Numbered from the stretch's first letter, positions 33,332-42,680 are shown. The stretch is DNA of 64,000 nucleotides from Nocardioides silvaticus (GCF_003160695.1 NZ_QGDD01000002.1:1-64000); one strand, 5' to 3'. Numbers and translations are program-made. The notes: generated from the sequence alone by a model not told the origin.

Positions 33332-33931
33332 GTGCCTCGAGACGGAACAGCGACCCGCGACCGGATCCTGACGGCAGCGCGCCGACTGGTGATCGATAAC
33401 GGGTTCCGCGCCACGACGGTCGAGGCCGTCCTCGCGGCCTCCGGGACGTCGAAGGGCGCGTTCTTCCACCACTTCGCCTCGAAGCGCGACCTCGCCGACG
33501 CGCTGGTCACGCAGTACGTCGCCGACGACCTGGCCATGCTCGAGGCGGGCATGACCGCGGCGTTCGAGGCCGGGGCGGACCCGACCAGCCGCGCGATCGC
33601 CTTCCTGCGCTACTACGAGGACCTGGCCGACGAGATCATGGCTGGCACCACCGGCTGCCTCTACACCTCCGTGCTCGCCGAGATGGAGCTGGTCGACGCC
33701 GCCACCTCCGACCCGATCACCAAGGCGGTGGTCGTCTGGCGGGAGCGGTACGCCGAGCTGCTCGCCGCCGCGCTGGGCGACCGGACCGACGTCGACGTCG
33801 ACGCGCTGTCCGACCACGTCTTCGTCACCTTCGAGGGCGCCTACCTGCTCGCCCGGTCGACCGGCGACCCCGGCGAGATGCGCCGTCAGCTCGCGGTGCT
33901 GCGCCGCCTCGTCGAGGCCGTCCTGCGCTGA
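33332..33931 (+). CDS. TetR/AcrR family repressor
   Basis: A 199-residue regulator. The N-terminal helix-turn-helix reads RDRILTAARRLVIDNGFRATTVEAV with the recognition region SGTSKGAFFHHFASKRDLADAL. The C-terminal domain resembles the TetR_C branch that includes YcdC/AcrR-like regulators of alkylating or thiol stress (FLRYYEDLADEIMAGTTGCLY). GTG at 33332 follows the second operator by nine bases; an upstream in-frame ATG at 33254 would read through both operators and is rejected. It probably represses itself and the divergent mmuM gene. The inducer is unknown. Its stop is one base from that of the convergent GH16 gene F. Confidence 0.92.
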   Translation: MPRDGTATRDRILTAARRLVIDNGFRATTVEAVLAASGTSKGAFFHHFASKRDLADALVTQYVADDLAMLEAGMTAAFEAGADPTSRAIAFLRYYEDLADEIMAGTTGCLYTSVLAEMELVDAATSDPITKAVVVWRERYAELLAAALGDRTDVDVDALSDHVFVTFEGAYLLARSTGDPGEMRRQLAVLRRLVEAVLR

Positions 33932-33932
33932 G

Positions 33933-34844
33933 CTACTTCCACGCGCGGGCGTAGTCCACGACGAACGTCGCCGGCAGCTGGGTCTCCTCGGTCACCCGGT
34001 TGGTGCCGGCCGCGGTGCCGACGCCCATGTTGAGGATCATCCCGAACGGGTGGTCGAACGGCTGGGGAAACTCCTGCGGCGGATCGGGGCGCCACTTCCT
34101 CGAGAAGCACAAGGCGTTGTCGACGAAGAAGCGCATCCCGGTCCGGTACCACTCGACCCGGTAGGTGTGAAAGCTGCTCACGTCGGCGACCTGGCAGCCC
34201 CAGCCGGAGTCGGCGTGGAAGTTCCGCCCGTTGTAGTGGAGCGTGGGGAGGACCGTCTGCGGGTCGCTCGACCACCACTCGGCGACGTCGATCTCGCCCG
34301 AGGCCGGCCACTGTCCGTACTTCAGCTGCGGCGGGTACATCCAGAACGCACCGTGCACCCCCGCGGTCCGCGCGGTCGGGAACCTGGCGCGCACCTCGAA
34401 CCGGCCGTAGGTCTGCGTGAAGCTGTTGCGGGTGGTCACCAGGCCGCCGGTGTAGCGGGTCAGGAACTGGCCGTAGGGGTTGCTGCAGTCGACCGGGTGG
34501 CCCAGGTCGCGGGCGGTCAGGCGGAGGGTCCCGTCGCGGACGGCGACGTTCTCGCCTCCGCGGTAGCAGGTGAGACCCGACCGGAAGCCGGACTTCACGG
34601 TGTCCTGCAACGCCCACTTCGAGGTGTCGAGCGCCGTGCCGTTGAAGTTGTCGACGAACGTGCACTGCCAGTGGCCGCCACCCGGCTTCCCGACCAGCGG
34701 GCCGCACGCGTCGGTCCGGGCGCGCTCGGCGGACGGCGACGACGCAGGCGGATCTGCGGCCGAGCTCAGCGCGTCGCCGGGCGCCAACCAGAGCGCGGCG
34801 ACGGCCAGCGCAGCCGCGCACGCACGTCGTACGCGTGGGCTCAC
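33933..34844 (-). CDS. Secreted GH16 glycoside hydrolase F
   Basis: A 303-residue GH16 paralogue separated from the other five by mmuM-tetR. GTG at 34844 is preferred (signal peptide VRRACAAALAVAALWLAPG); a TTG at 34865 has no ribosome site. The catalytic motif EIDVAE has Glu184, Asp186 and Glu189, and the six Cys are kept. The cleft segment reads AGVHGAFWMYPPQLKYG, and the segment TGGLVTTRNSFTQTYG differs from the GGMVGTKGKFSQTYG of the other copies. It looks closest to copy A in the region after the motif (WWSSDPQTVLPTLHYNGR). It diverges from the GNAT gene. Confidence 0.92.
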   Translation of the reverse strand: MSPRVRRACAAALAVAALWLAPGDALSSAADPPASSPSAERARTDACGPLVGKPGGGHWQCTFVDNFNGTALDTSKWALQDTVKSGFRSGLTCYRGGENVAVRDGTLRLTARDLGHPVDCSNPYGQFLTRYTGGLVTTRNSFTQTYGRFEVRARFPTARTAGVHGAFWMYPPQLKYGQWPASGEIDVAEWWSSDPQTVLPTLHYNGRNFHADSGWGCQVADVSSFHTYRVEWYRTGMRFFVDNALCFSRKWRPDPPQEFPQPFDHPFGMILNMGVGTAAGTNRVTEETQLPATFVVDYARAWK

Positions 34845-34923
34845 AGGAAGGATCCGATCGAGCAAGGAGGGAGGTTCCGAACTCTAGCCCGGACGGAGGG
34901 TCCGCGCCGGACGTCCCACGTCG

Positions 34924-34929
34924 TAGGCT
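34924..34929 (+). promoter_or_regulatory. -10 element, leaderless promoter of the GNAT gene
   Basis: TAGGCT lies seven bases before the GTG start at 34937, with no Shine-Dalgarno sequence between. Confidence 0.4.
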
Positions 34930-34936
34930 CGGCCCC

Positions 34937-35782
34937 GTGCTGACGACCCGCCACGGTGTGCGTGTCCTCGCGGCGGCCGACCTGGACGACTTCCTGGCGC
35001 TCGCCGACCAGGACCCGGTCGTCAACGTGTTCGCGATCCACCGCGCCCAGACGACGAGCCTGGAGCCGCGCTGGCTCGGTGGCGAGATGTGGGGGCGGTT
35101 CGACGGGGGCGTGCTGGTCGCGGCCTGTCACGTGGCCGCCAACTTGGTGCCGATCCAGGCCGGCCCCGAGGACGCGGTCGCGTTCGCGGAACGCGCGCTC
35201 GCGCGCCGTCGTACGGCTTCGACGATCGTGGGTCCCCAGGACGCCGTGCAGCCGTTCTGGGACGCCGTGTCCGGGACCTGGGGTCAGCCACGGGACGCTC
35301 GGTGGGACCAGCGGCACCTCGTCATCGAGGGCCCGCCCCAGGTCGACTCCGACCCCGGCGTGCGGCTGACCGCCCGCACCGACCTCGACCTGCTCTACCC
35401 GGCGTGCGTCGCGATGTACACCGAGGAGGTCGGGGTCTCGCCCGAGGCCGGCGGCGGCACCGAGCTCTACCGCACCCGGGTCGTGCAGCTGATCAGCCGC
35501 GGGTGGTCCTTCGCCAAGTTCGACCGCGGGGAGCTGGTGTTCAAGGCCGAGGTGGCGTGCGCGACCCGCGACGCCGCTCAGATCCAGGGCGTCTGGGTGC
35601 CGCCACACCGTCGCGGCGAGGGCCTGGCGTCGGCCGGGATGGCCGCGGTGGTGGACCTGGTTCAGACCCGGATCGCGCCGAGCGTCTCGCTCTACGTCAA
35701 CGAGTGGAACGAGCCCGCCCGACGGGCCTACGAGCGGGTCGGCTTCCGGGAGACAGCCCGGTTCGCGACCGTGATGTTCTGA
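34937..35782 (+). CDS. DUF4081-GNAT acetyltransferase
   Basis: A 281-residue two-part protein. The N-terminal half (about 1-120; [21 protein letters not shown]) matches the DUF4081 type found in actinobacterial GNAT proteins. The C-terminal half (about 135-281) is a GNAT domain with the acetyl-CoA loop [21 protein letters not shown] and the final [22 protein letters not shown]. The same gene lies between ispG and proS in many actinobacteria, such as Streptomyces. The acceptor substrate is unknown. GTG start, probably leaderless. The DoxX-like gene follows after 11 bases. Confidence 0.88.
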   Translation: MLTTRHGVRVLAAADLDDFLALADQDPVVNVFAIHRAQTTSLEPRWLGGEMWGRFDGGVLVAACHVAANLVPIQAGPEDAVAFAERALARRRTASTIVGPQDAVQPFWDAVSGTWGQPRDARWDQRHLVIEGPPQVDSDPGVRLTARTDLDLLYPACVAMYTEEVGVSPEAGGGTELYRTRVVQLISRGWSFAKFDRGELVFKAEVACATRDAAQIQGVWVPPHRRGEGLASAGMAAVVDLVQTRIAPSVSLYVNEWNEPARRAYERVGFRETARFATVMF

Positions 35783-35793
35783 GGAGACCGACC

Positions 35794-36162
35794 GTGACCG
35801 TACCTCTCCGTCGCGACGCCAAGGTCGTCGTCGGCGCCTTCCTCGCCTCGGGCACGGTGCACCTTGTCAAGCCCGCGGTGTTCGAGCCGCTGATGCCGTC
35901 CTGGGTCCCGGCCCACAAGGAGGTCATCGTCGGCTCGGGGGTCGCCGAGCTGCTGTGCGCGGTCGGCATGATGCTGCCGGCCACCCGGCGCGCGGCCGGC
36001 GTCGCCGGCGCCGCCCTGCTCGTCGGGGTGTTCCCCGGCAACGTGAAGATGGCCGTCGACGCGGTGCAGGGCTCCAACCGCCCGCTCCAGGCGGTCTCGC
36101 TCGCCCGGCTCCCGCTCCAGCTGCCCCTCATCCGCGGCGCATGGCGCGCCGGTCGGGCCTGA
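35794..36162 (+). CDS. DoxX-like small membrane protein
   Basis: A 122-residue protein with about four membrane helices ([55 protein letters not shown]). It matches the DoxX-like/SURF4 group of small quinone- or thiol-linked membrane proteins. The motif [21 protein letters not shown] is typical of the YphA/DoxX relatives in actinobacteria. GTG at 35794 with GAGGAG at proper spacing. It is co-transcribed with the GNAT gene. The role is not established. Confidence 0.8.
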   Translation: MTVPLRRDAKVVVGAFLASGTVHLVKPAVFEPLMPSWVPAHKEVIVGSGVAELLCAVGMMLPATRRAAGVAGAALLVGVFPGNVKMAVDAVQGSNRPLQAVSLARLPLQLPLIRGAWRAGRA

Positions 36163-36197
36163 CCGGAACTGGTTTCCGGCGCGGGGAAGCCCCCGCC

Positions 36198-36203
36198 TAC
36201 CCT
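36198..36203 (+). promoter_or_regulatory. -10 element, leaderless promoter of proS
   Basis: TACCCT followed by six bases and the ATG at 36210, identical in sequence and spacing to the element before ispG. No Shine-Dalgarno sequence is present. Confidence 0.5.
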
Positions 36204-36209
36204 GTGCGC

Positions 36210-37991
36210 ATGATCTCCCGGATGTCGACCTTGTTCGTCCGCACCCTGCGCGAGGATCCCGCGGACGCCGAGGTCCCGAGCCACCGGTTGCTCGTCCGGG
36301 CCGGCTACGTCCGCCGGGCCGCCCCCGGCATCTACACCTGGCTGCCGCTGGGGCTGCGGGTGCTGCGCCGGATCGAGGCGATCATCCGCGAGGAGATGGA
36401 CGCGATCGGGGCCCAGGAGGTCTCCTTCCCCGCGCTGCTGCCTCGCGAGCCCTACGAGGCCACCGGGCGCTGGACAGAGTACGGCGACGGCCTGTTCCGC
36501 CTCCAGGACCGCAAGGGCGCCGACTACCTGCTCGGCCCGACCCACGAGGAGATGTTCACGCTCCTGGTGAAGGACCTCTACGGCTCCTATAAGGACCTGC
36601 CGCTCTCGATCTACCAGATCCAGACCAAGTACCGCGACGAGGCACGGCCCCGCGCCGGCATCCTGCGCGGCCGCGAGTTCACGATGAAGGACTCCTACTC
36701 CTTCGACGTCGACGACGCGGGTCTCGAGGCGTCGTACCAGCGGCACCGCGAGGCCTACATCAAGATCTTCGACCGGCTCGGCTTCGACTACGTCATCGTC
36801 AAGGCGATGTCGGGTGCGATGGGCGGCTCGGGCTCCGAGGAGTTCCTCGCGAAGGCCGAGGTGGGCGAGGACACCTACGTCCGCTGCACCAACTGCGACT
36901 ACGCCGCCAACGTCGAGGCCGTCGAGACCCGGCCGGTCCCGCCCGCCGCCTCCGAGGCCGACGGGTGGGGCGGCGCCCCGGCCGCGCACGCCGAGCAGAC
37001 CCCCGACACGCCCACCATCGACACCCTGGTCGACCACCTCAACGAGAAGTTCCCCCGCGACGACCGGCCGTGGACCGCTGCGGACACCCTCAAGAACGTG
37101 GTGTTCAGCGTGCGCTACCCCGACGGCACGACCGAGGCCCTCGCCGTCGGCCTGCCCGGTGACCGCGAGGTCGACACCAAGCGGCTCGAGGCCGTGCTCG
37201 GCGAGGGCGTCGTCTTCGAGCCGTTCGGCGAGGCCGACTTCGCGGCCCGCCCGACGCTGGCCAAGGGCTACATCGGCCCCGGCGCGCTGGGGGAGAAGGC
37301 CGAGGCCGGCGTCCGCTACCTCGTCGACCCACGCATCGTCGACGGCACCCGCTGGGTGACCGGCGCGGACGTGGCCGGCAGCCACGTCCTCGACCTCGTC
37401 GCCGGCCGCGACTTCACCCCCGACGGGCTCATCGAGGTCGCCGAGGTCAAGGACGGTGACCCCTGCCCCAAGTGCGACGGCACCCTGGAGTCGGCACGCG
37501 GCATCGAGATGGGCCACATCTTCCAGCTCGGCCGCAAGTACGCCGACGCGCTCGACCTGCGGGTGCTCGACGAGAACGGCAAGCTCGTGACCGTCACCAT
37601 GGGCTCCTACGGCATCGGGCCGTCCCGCGCGGTGGCCGCGATCGCCGAGAACACCCTCGACGACATCGGCCTGTGCTGGCCGCGCAACGTCGCGCCCTAC
37701 GACGTGCACGTGATCGCCACCGGCAAGGACGACGCGGTCTTCGACGCCGCCGCGCAGCTGACCGCGGACCTCGATGCCCGTGGGCTCGCCGTCCTCTACG
37801 ACGACCGCCCCAAGGTCAGCCCCGGCGTGAAGTTCAAGGACGCCGAGCTGATCGGCGTGCCGACGATCGTCACCGTCGGCCGCGGTCTGACCGACGGTGT
37901 GGTCGAGGTCAAGGACCGCCGCAGCGGCGAGCGCACCGACGTACCCCTTGCCGACGCGGCGGCCCACCTTGCGGAGGTCGTCCGCGGGTGA
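36210..37991 (+). CDS. proS: Prolyl-tRNA synthetase
   Basis: A 593-residue class II synthetase of the bacterial (long) type. Motif 1 and 2 regions are present ([21 protein letters not shown] and [20 protein letters not shown] with [12 protein letters not shown]). The editing INS domain (about 225-400) removes mischarged alanine, and motif 3 is in [16 protein letters not shown]. The C-terminal anticodon-binding domain starts near [12 protein letters not shown]. Full-length and intact. ATG at 36210 gives the standard [16 protein letters not shown] start. Its stop overlaps the start of the HAD gene (TGATG). proS belongs to the conserved backbone next to rimP-nusA. Confidence 0.97.
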   Translation: MISRMSTLFVRTLREDPADAEVPSHRLLVRAGYVRRAAPGIYTWLPLGLRVLRRIEAIIREEMDAIGAQEVSFPALLPREPYEATGRWTEYGDGLFRLQDRKGADYLLGPTHEEMFTLLVKDLYGSYKDLPLSIYQIQTKYRDEARPRAGILRGREFTMKDSYSFDVDDAGLEASYQRHREAYIKIFDRLGFDYVIVKAMSGAMGGSGSEEFLAKAEVGEDTYVRCTNCDYAANVEAVETRPVPPAASEADGWGGAPAAHAEQTPDTPTIDTLVDHLNEKFPRDDRPWTAADTLKNVVFSVRYPDGTTEALAVGLPGDREVDTKRLEAVLGEGVVFEPFGEADFAARPTLAKGYIGPGALGEKAEAGVRYLVDPRIVDGTRWVTGADVAGSHVLDLVAGRDFTPDGLIEVAEVKDGDPCPKCDGTLESARGIEMGHIFQLGRKYADALDLRVLDENGKLVTVTMGSYGIGPSRAVAAIAENTLDDIGLCWPRNVAPYDVHVIATGKDDAVFDAAAQLTADLDARGLAVLYDDRPKVSPGVKFKDAELIGVPTIVTVGRGLTDGVVEVKDRRSGERTDVPLADAAAHLAEVVRG

Positions 37992-38701
37992 TGGGCATCG
38001 ACGCCGTCATCTTCGACTGGGGCGGCACGCTCACGCGCTGGCACGACATCGACTTCCACGCCGAGTCGCTCGCGCTGGCGGCCGCTGTCGTCGCGACGCC
38101 GGACAAGGACGACGACCGGCACCTCCACGCGCGTGCCCTGCACGAGGCCGGCGCGAAGGTGTGGGGGAGGAGCCGCGACCACCAGCAGAGCGCGACGATC
38201 GCGGACCTCTTCACCGAGGCGGGCCTCGAGCACGACCCCGAGCTGCTCACGGCGTACTACGAGTTCTGGGTGCCGCACACCGAGACCGACCCGGAGGTGC
38301 GGCCGCTCTGGGAGTGGCTGCGTGCCGAGGGGATCAAGGTCGGCGTCCTGTCCAACACCGTGTGGCCCCGGGAGTGGCACGTCGGCTTCTTCGAGCGCGA
38401 CGGCGTGGCGCACCTGATCGATGGCGACGTCTACACCAGCGAGGTCCCCTGGACGAAGCCCGCGCCCGAGGCCTTCGCGGCGGCGATGGACGCGGTGGGC
38501 GTGTCCGACCCGGCCCGTTGCGTCTACGTCGGCGACCGGCTCTACGACGACGTGTGGGGCGCGCAGAGCGCGGGCATGCGCGCGATCCACGTCCCGCACT
38601 CGGCGATCCCCGCCGAGCAACTGGGCCACACCGAGGGGGAGCCCGACGCCGTCGCGCAGCGGCTCAGCGACATCCCGGACCTCATCGCCCCCTGGCGCTG
38701 A
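37991..38701 (+). CDS. HAD superfamily hydrolase
   Basis: A 236-residue HAD phosphatase-like protein. Motif I is DWGGT (Asp9 nucleophile) with Gly where the usual second acid Asp stands, a variation seen in this subfamily. Motif II is VGVLSNT, motif III is the Lys in TKPAPEAF, and motif IV is YVGDRLYDDVWGAQSAGM. The cap of about 100 residues is helical. The Gly substitution raises the question of how the leaving group is protonated, so activity may be slow or of another kind. It is co-translated with proS through a TGATG overlap. The substrate is unknown. Confidence 0.88.
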   Translation: MGIDAVIFDWGGTLTRWHDIDFHAESLALAAAVVATPDKDDDRHLHARALHEAGAKVWGRSRDHQQSATIADLFTEAGLEHDPELLTAYYEFWVPHTETDPEVRPLWEWLRAEGIKVGVLSNTVWPREWHVGFFERDGVAHLIDGDVYTSEVPWTKPAPEAFAAAMDAVGVSDPARCVYVGDRLYDDVWGAQSAGMRAIHVPHSAIPAEQLGHTEGEPDAVAQRLSDIPDLIAPWR

Positions 38702-38816
38702 GGCTCGGGAAACTCCTACCCCGAGGGATCTTGCGCGTTCCGCGCGCCTGGCCGGAGGATGCACGGCAATGGTCGTCCACTCCGGACGATCTTGATCTCG
38801 GGAGGTCTGTCGACCT

Positions 38817-39746
38817 ATGCGTGTCACGAAATGTCTCGTCCTGGCCCTGGTGGCCGGGGCCGCCACCCTCAACTTCGGTCTCGCTGCCCCGGCGCAGGCC
38901 CGTCCGATGGACACCGGATCCCCGGCGTGCGTCACCCCGACCGGGCACGACGCGGCCGCCGACGCCCGCGGTCGCGGTCACGGCGACACGCGGACGGTCA
39001 CGCCGCGCCAGCAGCGGGCGATCGAGAAGCGGACCCGAGCGATCCTGCGGGACAAGGGCATCACCCGGCGCGAGACGCGACGCACCAGTGCAGTGGTGCC
39101 CGTCTACTTCCACAAGATGCTGTCGGCGACCGGTGCCGGTGATGTCACCTCCGCGCAGATCAACGCGCAGATCGCCGAGCTCAACCAGGACTTCGCGGGC
39201 CAGGAGTCCGCGGCCGCCGCCGACACCGGCTTCACCTTCCAGCTGGCCGGGGTCGACACGTATTACAACAACCAGTGGCACCGGGACAAGCAGTCCAGCA
39301 CCTACCGCGCGCGGACCCGGCAGGGCGGCAAGAACGCCCTCAACATCTGGCTGGTCGACTTCGCCTACCTCGGTGTCGCGACCTTCCCGTGGGACTACGC
39401 CCGCAACCCGAGCATCGACGGGATCCGTGTGCAGTACTCATCGCTGCCGGGCGGCTCGGCGACGAACTACGACCTCGGCAAGACGACGACGCACGAGGCG
39501 GGACACTGGTTCGGGCTCTACCACACGTTCCAGGGCGGCTGCACGACCACGAACGACTCCGTGAGCGACACCCCGGCCCAGAGCTCGTCGACCACCGGCT
39601 GCCCGGCCGGCCGGGACTCCTGCTCGCTGCCGGGCCTCGACCCGATCCACAACTACATGGATTACAGCTACGACTCCTGCTACAACCAGTTCACCCCCGG
39701 CCAGAGTGCCCGGATGGACTCGATGTGGGCGGCTTATCGGGTCTGA
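38817..39746 (+). CDS. Secreted M43-type (pappalysin-like) zinc metalloprotease
   Basis: A 309-residue exported protease. Signal peptide about 1-28 (CLVLALVAGAATLNFGLAAP), then a propeptide-like basic segment (about 50-90). The catalytic domain carries HEAGHWFGLYH (His226, Glu227, His230, His236), the HExxHxxGxxH metzincin site, and the Met-turn in NYMDYSYDSC. Spacing and flanking residues fit M43 (ulilysin/cytophagalysin). Four or more Cys in the region after the zinc site suggest disulfides. ATG with GGGAGG upstream. It stands alone between the HAD gene and a repeat-bearing spacer. Confidence 0.92.
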   Translation: MRVTKCLVLALVAGAATLNFGLAAPAQARPMDTGSPACVTPTGHDAAADARGRGHGDTRTVTPRQQRAIEKRTRAILRDKGITRRETRRTSAVVPVYFHKMLSATGAGDVTSAQINAQIAELNQDFAGQESAAAADTGFTFQLAGVDTYYNNQWHRDKQSSTYRARTRQGGKNALNIWLVDFAYLGVATFPWDYARNPSIDGIRVQYSSLPGGSATNYDLGKTTTHEAGHWFGLYHTFQGGCTTTNDSVSDTPAQSSSTTGCPAGRDSCSLPGLDPIHNYMDYSYDSCYNQFTPGQSARMDSMWAAYRV

Positions 39747-39773
39747 GCACCGGGTGAGGGCAGCCTCATCGAT

Positions 39774-39800
39774 TGCATGTTTCTGCAGTGCACGTTTCTG
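39774..39800 (+). repeat. Short direct repeat
   Basis: TGCATGTTTCTG (39774-39785) and TGCACGTTTCTG (39789-39800) are spaced 15 bases apart and differ by one base. They are AT-richer than the surroundings. Their function is unknown. Confidence 0.5.
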
Positions 39801-39909
39801 AGGATCGAAGGATCGTTAGTTCCGGCCCGGTTCGTTGCAGAATCGTGCACAGCAGTCGATGAGCCCCACCTCGTCGGCGCCTGCGATGGCCGTTGTCCCC
39901 GGTCATGTG

Positions 39910-39975
39910 AATGGTCCGCGACCCCGCTTCGGGGGACGTCTCGGGAGTTCCCCGAAACGGGAGTCGCGGACCATT
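39910..39975. repeat. 66-bp imperfect palindrome (REP/MITE-like)
   Basis: AATGGTCCGCGAC (39910-39922) pairs perfectly with GTCGCGGACCATT (39963-39975). Pairing continues inward through CCCG, one mismatch and TTCGGGG against CCCCGAA, with a single bulged A. It could act as a terminator for the convergent genes, but its length and internal symmetry look more like a dispersed palindromic element. Confidence 0.65.
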
Positions 39976-40052
39976 TCGTTTTCCACGGCGCGATCCCCAC
40001 CGAGCCGTCGCAAACTCGCACTCGGGACGTGCCGAGCCGTCGTGAGCTCGCG

Positions 40053-40478
40053 CTACAGGCCGGGGAGCTGCTCGGGCTCGCCGCCGAAGGCGAGGGCGCG
40101 GGTGGCGGCGTCGAGGAGGGCCTCGACGGCCCAGGAGCGCTGGTCGTCGGTGGTGGAGCCCACGACGTAGGCGTACGTCGCCGCGCATGCCCGCTCGAGC
40201 GCGAGCGCCCGGCGGGAGATCGCACTGGCCGTGGCGAGGTCGGCGGGCAGGTCGTAGCCGGGTTCGGCGGCAATCGGCTCCTGGCCGTCGGCCTCGAGCG
40301 CCGCGATCAGGTCGTCGCGGCGGGTGCGGTGGGTGACGTAGGCGTCGGTGACCGCGGCGTAGAGCGTCGGGTTGCTCGACTGCGAGGTCTGACCGCCGAG
40401 GGCGCCGTACACGAAGACGGCCGCGTGCTCGGCCGCGAGCGCCGTCTGCAGTGCCTCGGGGTTCGCCGCGGCGCTCAC
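40053..40478 (-). CDS. DUF4439 ferritin-like protein
   Basis: A 141-residue all-helical protein matching the actinobacterial DUF4439 ferritin-like family: LQTALAAEHAAVFVYGALGG at the N-terminus (Glu-His pair), THRTRRDDLIAAL in the second helix, and ALERACAATYAYVVGS further on. The Glu/His residues could bind iron, but metal binding is not established for the family. Its start overlaps the end of the upstream lipoprotein gene by four bases, so the two form an operon divergent from rimP, a conserved arrangement in actinobacteria. Confidence 0.82.
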   Translation of the reverse strand: MSAAANPEALQTALAAEHAAVFVYGALGGQTSQSSNPTLYAAVTDAYVTHRTRRDDLIAALEADGQEPIAAEPGYDLPADLATASAISRRALALERACAATYAYVVGSTTDDQRSWAVEALLDAATRALAFGGEPEQLPGL

Positions 40479-40978
40479 GACGCGACCAACCTCTGCTGGG
40501 CGACGGCTGCGGCCATCGAGGCGAGGACCTGGGCCAGGGCGCCGCTCTCGGCCTCGAGCGCGGCACGGACCAGCCGGCCCTGGAGCTTGTCCTCCGCGCG
40601 CAGCAACCGGGCGCGCGCCGTCTCCGCCCCGCCGTCGACCCGGCCGCCCGAGATGTCGTCCCCGGGCCGGCCGATCTCGTCGAGATGGGCCCGGTGCAGC
40701 GCGACGAGCCTCCTGGTCAGCGGACGCAGCGCCGGGAACGACGCGCCGGTGGAGAGGGCCAGCGTGAGGGTCTCACCGAGGTGCTCGGCGACGCGGTCGG
40801 CGAGGTCGCTGTCGGCGCCGACCGCTGGTGCCGTGGGGTCGGCGGCACCCGCGGAGTCCGCGGCGCCGGGGTCGGCGCTGCCGCAGCCGGAGAGAGTCGT
40901 GGCGATCGCGGCCGCACCCGCCAGCCCGCCGCTGACGAGGACGGCGCGCCGGGACGCGCGGGGAGCTCTGCTGGGCAC
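40475..40978 (-). CDS. Tat-type lipoprotein, partner of the DUF4439 gene
   Basis: A 167-residue exported lipoprotein. The N-terminus has twin arginines (ASRRAVLVSGGLAGAAAIATT) and a lipobox ending LSGC, where Cys32 would be lipidated. The mature part is helical (DLADRVAEHLGETLTLALS, then ARARLLRAEDKLQGRLVRAALEAES) and probably related to the ferritin-like partner. It overlaps that gene by four bases. Together they are the usual pair upstream of rimP in actinobacteria. The function is unknown. Confidence 0.8.
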   Translation of the reverse strand: MPSRAPRASRRAVLVSGGLAGAAAIATTLSGCGSADPGAADSAGAADPTAPAVGADSDLADRVAEHLGETLTLALSTGASFPALRPLTRRLVALHRAHLDEIGRPGDDISGGRVDGGAETARARLLRAEDKLQGRLVRAALEAESGALAQVLASMAAAVAQQRLVAS

Positions 40979-41098
40979 CGGGTGAGGTTACAGCCGGTAT
41001 CGTGGCGGCAGTTACCCAGATCGGCCGCAGCGCCGACCGGCACGGGCAGCCCAGCCACAACTAGCACCGCCACAACAGGACACGGGGGTCTCACCCGC

Positions 41099-41587
41099 AT
41101 GAGCACGAGCAATCGCCCCGGTGCAGACGCGACCGTCTCGGCCGTGTCGACGGCCGTGACCGGCCCCCTGGAGGAGCTCGGGCTCGACCTGGAAGCCGTG
41201 GAGCTGACGCCGGCCGGGCGGCGGCGGGTGCTGCGCATCGCGGTCGACAAGGACGGCGGCGTCTCGCTCGACGACGTCGCCGCCGCGACCCGCGCCGTCA
41301 ACGACGTCATCGACTCCTCCGACGTGATGGGGGAGCAGCCCTACACCCTCGAGGTGACCTCCCGCGGCGTGGACCGGCCGCTCACCGAGCCCCGCCACTG
41401 GCGGCGCAACCAGGACCGGCTGGTCAAGGTGACCTTCGCCGACGGCTCGGCGGTCACCGGTCGGGTGCTGGAGTCCGACGACGAGCGGGTCCGCCTCGAC
41501 GTGGACGGCAGGCCCCGCGAGGTGACCTACGCCGAGGTGGGGAAGGCGCTCGTGCAGATCGAGTTCAACCGGAAGGACCGCGACTGA
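41099..41587 (+). CDS. rimP: Ribosome maturation factor RimP
   Basis: A 162-residue RimP, which helps mature the 30S subunit. The N-terminal alpha/beta domain (about 12-90) has [21 protein letters not shown] and the [17 protein letters not shown] helix; the [15 protein letters not shown] linker leads to the SH3-like C-terminal domain. ATG at 41099; the open frame continues upstream without family character. A long leader of roughly 100 bases precedes it (TATCGT near 41000 may be the -10). Its stop overlaps the nusA start (TGATG), the conserved rimP-nusA coupling. Confidence 0.94.
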   Translation: MSTSNRPGADATVSAVSTAVTGPLEELGLDLEAVELTPAGRRRVLRIAVDKDGGVSLDDVAAATRAVNDVIDSSDVMGEQPYTLEVTSRGVDRPLTEPRHWRRNQDRLVKVTFADGSAVTGRVLESDDERVRLDVDGRPREVTYAEVGKALVQIEFNRKDRD

Positions 41588-42567
41588 TGGACATCGACCT
41601 GAGCATCCTGCGGATGCTGGAGCGCGAGAAGGAGATCAAGTTCGACGTCCTCGTCGAGGCGATCGAGCAGGCGCTCCTCACGGCCTACCACAAGACCCCG
41701 GGCGCGCAGGAGCACGCGCGCGTCGAGCTCGACCGCAAGACAGGGCACGTCACCGTCCTGGCGGCGGAGACCGACGAGGAGGGCAACACGATCGGGGAGT
41801 ACGACGACACCCCCGACGGGTTCGGCCGGATCGCCGCCACCACCGCCAAGCAGATCATGCTCCAGCGGCTGCGTGACGCCGAGGACGAGATCAAGTACGG
41901 CGAGTTCTCCGGCAAGGAGGGCGACATCATCTCCGGAGTCATCCAGCAGGGGCGCAACCCCGACGACGTGCTGGTCGACCTCGGCAAGATCGAGGCGATG
42001 CTGCCGGTGAGCGAGCGGGTGCCCGGCGAGGACTACCGGCACGGGACGCGCATCAAGTGCCTCGTCGTGTCCGTCCGCAAGGGCATGCGCGGGCCGCAGA
42101 TCACGCTGTCGCGGTCGCACCCCAACCTGGTCAAGAAGCTGTTCGCGCTCGAGGTGCCCGAAATCGCCGACGGCACCGTCGAGATCGCCGCGATCGCCCG
42201 CGAAGCCGGCCACCGCACGAAGATGGCGGTCCGCTCGACGGTCGGCGGCGTCAACGCCAAGGGCGCCTGCATCGGGCCGATGGGCCAGCGGGTGCGCTCG
42301 GTGATGTCCGAGCTGCACGGCGAGAAGATCGACATCGTCGACTGGTCCGACGACCCGGCGGAGCTGGTGGCGCACGCGCTCTCGCCGGCCCAGGTCAGCT
42401 CGGTCACGGTCGTCGACGCCGACGCGAAGTCGGCCCGGGTCGTCGTCCCGGACTTCCAGCTGTCGCTGGCGATCGGCAAGGAGGGGCAGAACGCCCGCCT
42501 CGCCGCGCGACTGACCGGGTGGCGCATCGACATCCACTCGGACGAGGAGGCCGGCGGAGCCGGCTGA
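41587..42567 (+). CDS. nusA: Transcription termination/antitermination factor NusA
   Basis: A 326-residue NusA with an N-terminal RNA polymerase-binding domain (about 1-105; [21 protein letters not shown]), an S1 domain (about 110-180; [22 protein letters not shown]) and two KH domains (about 200-326; [20 protein letters not shown] and [19 protein letters not shown]). It lacks the acidic repeats of the E. coli protein, as is normal in actinobacteria. It starts at ATG 41587, overlapping the rimP stop. The backbone order then expects ylxR next, but here a reverse-oriented GH16-fold gene intervenes. Confidence 0.96.
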   Translation: MDIDLSILRMLEREKEIKFDVLVEAIEQALLTAYHKTPGAQEHARVELDRKTGHVTVLAAETDEEGNTIGEYDDTPDGFGRIAATTAKQIMLQRLRDAEDEIKYGEFSGKEGDIISGVIQQGRNPDDVLVDLGKIEAMLPVSERVPGEDYRHGTRIKCLVVSVRKGMRGPQITLSRSHPNLVKKLFALEVPEIADGTVEIAAIAREAGHRTKMAVRSTVGGVNAKGACIGPMGQRVRSVMSELHGEKIDIVDWSDDPAELVAHALSPAQVSSVTVVDADAKSARVVVPDFQLSLAIGKEGQNARLAARLTGWRIDIHSDEEAGGAG

Positions 42568-42680
42568 CGAAGTCCGAGTGGATGACAGCCGACCCGGCGG
42601 AACCTCTGCCCTCGCGAGCGGAGTGAGCCCCTTCGGGTGTCGCGCCGTGTCGGCGCCCAGCGCGGATCTTGGGCCGAGAA

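Larger units (their letters stand above)
39747..40052. other. 306-bp spacer carrying repeats, no gene seen
   Basis: No credible coding sequence was found on either strand. The spacer is less GC-rich at its left end, where a 12-base motif occurs twice (39774-39800). It holds a long imperfect palindrome at 39910-39975. It separates two genes converging at 39746 and 40053. Confidence 0.7.

Noticed and set aside
35697..37967. Minus-strand frame of 756 codons opposite the DoxX-like gene and proS
   Set aside because: It is a shadow of proS; its sequence is Val, Gly, Asp and Arg-rich with no recognisable protein.
39734..40273. Minus-strand frame of 179 codons over the spacer at 39.8-40.2 kb
   Set aside because: It is Ser/Pro/Thr-rich, half antisense or out of frame with the DUF4439 gene, and includes the palindrome; no ribosome site or family feature.
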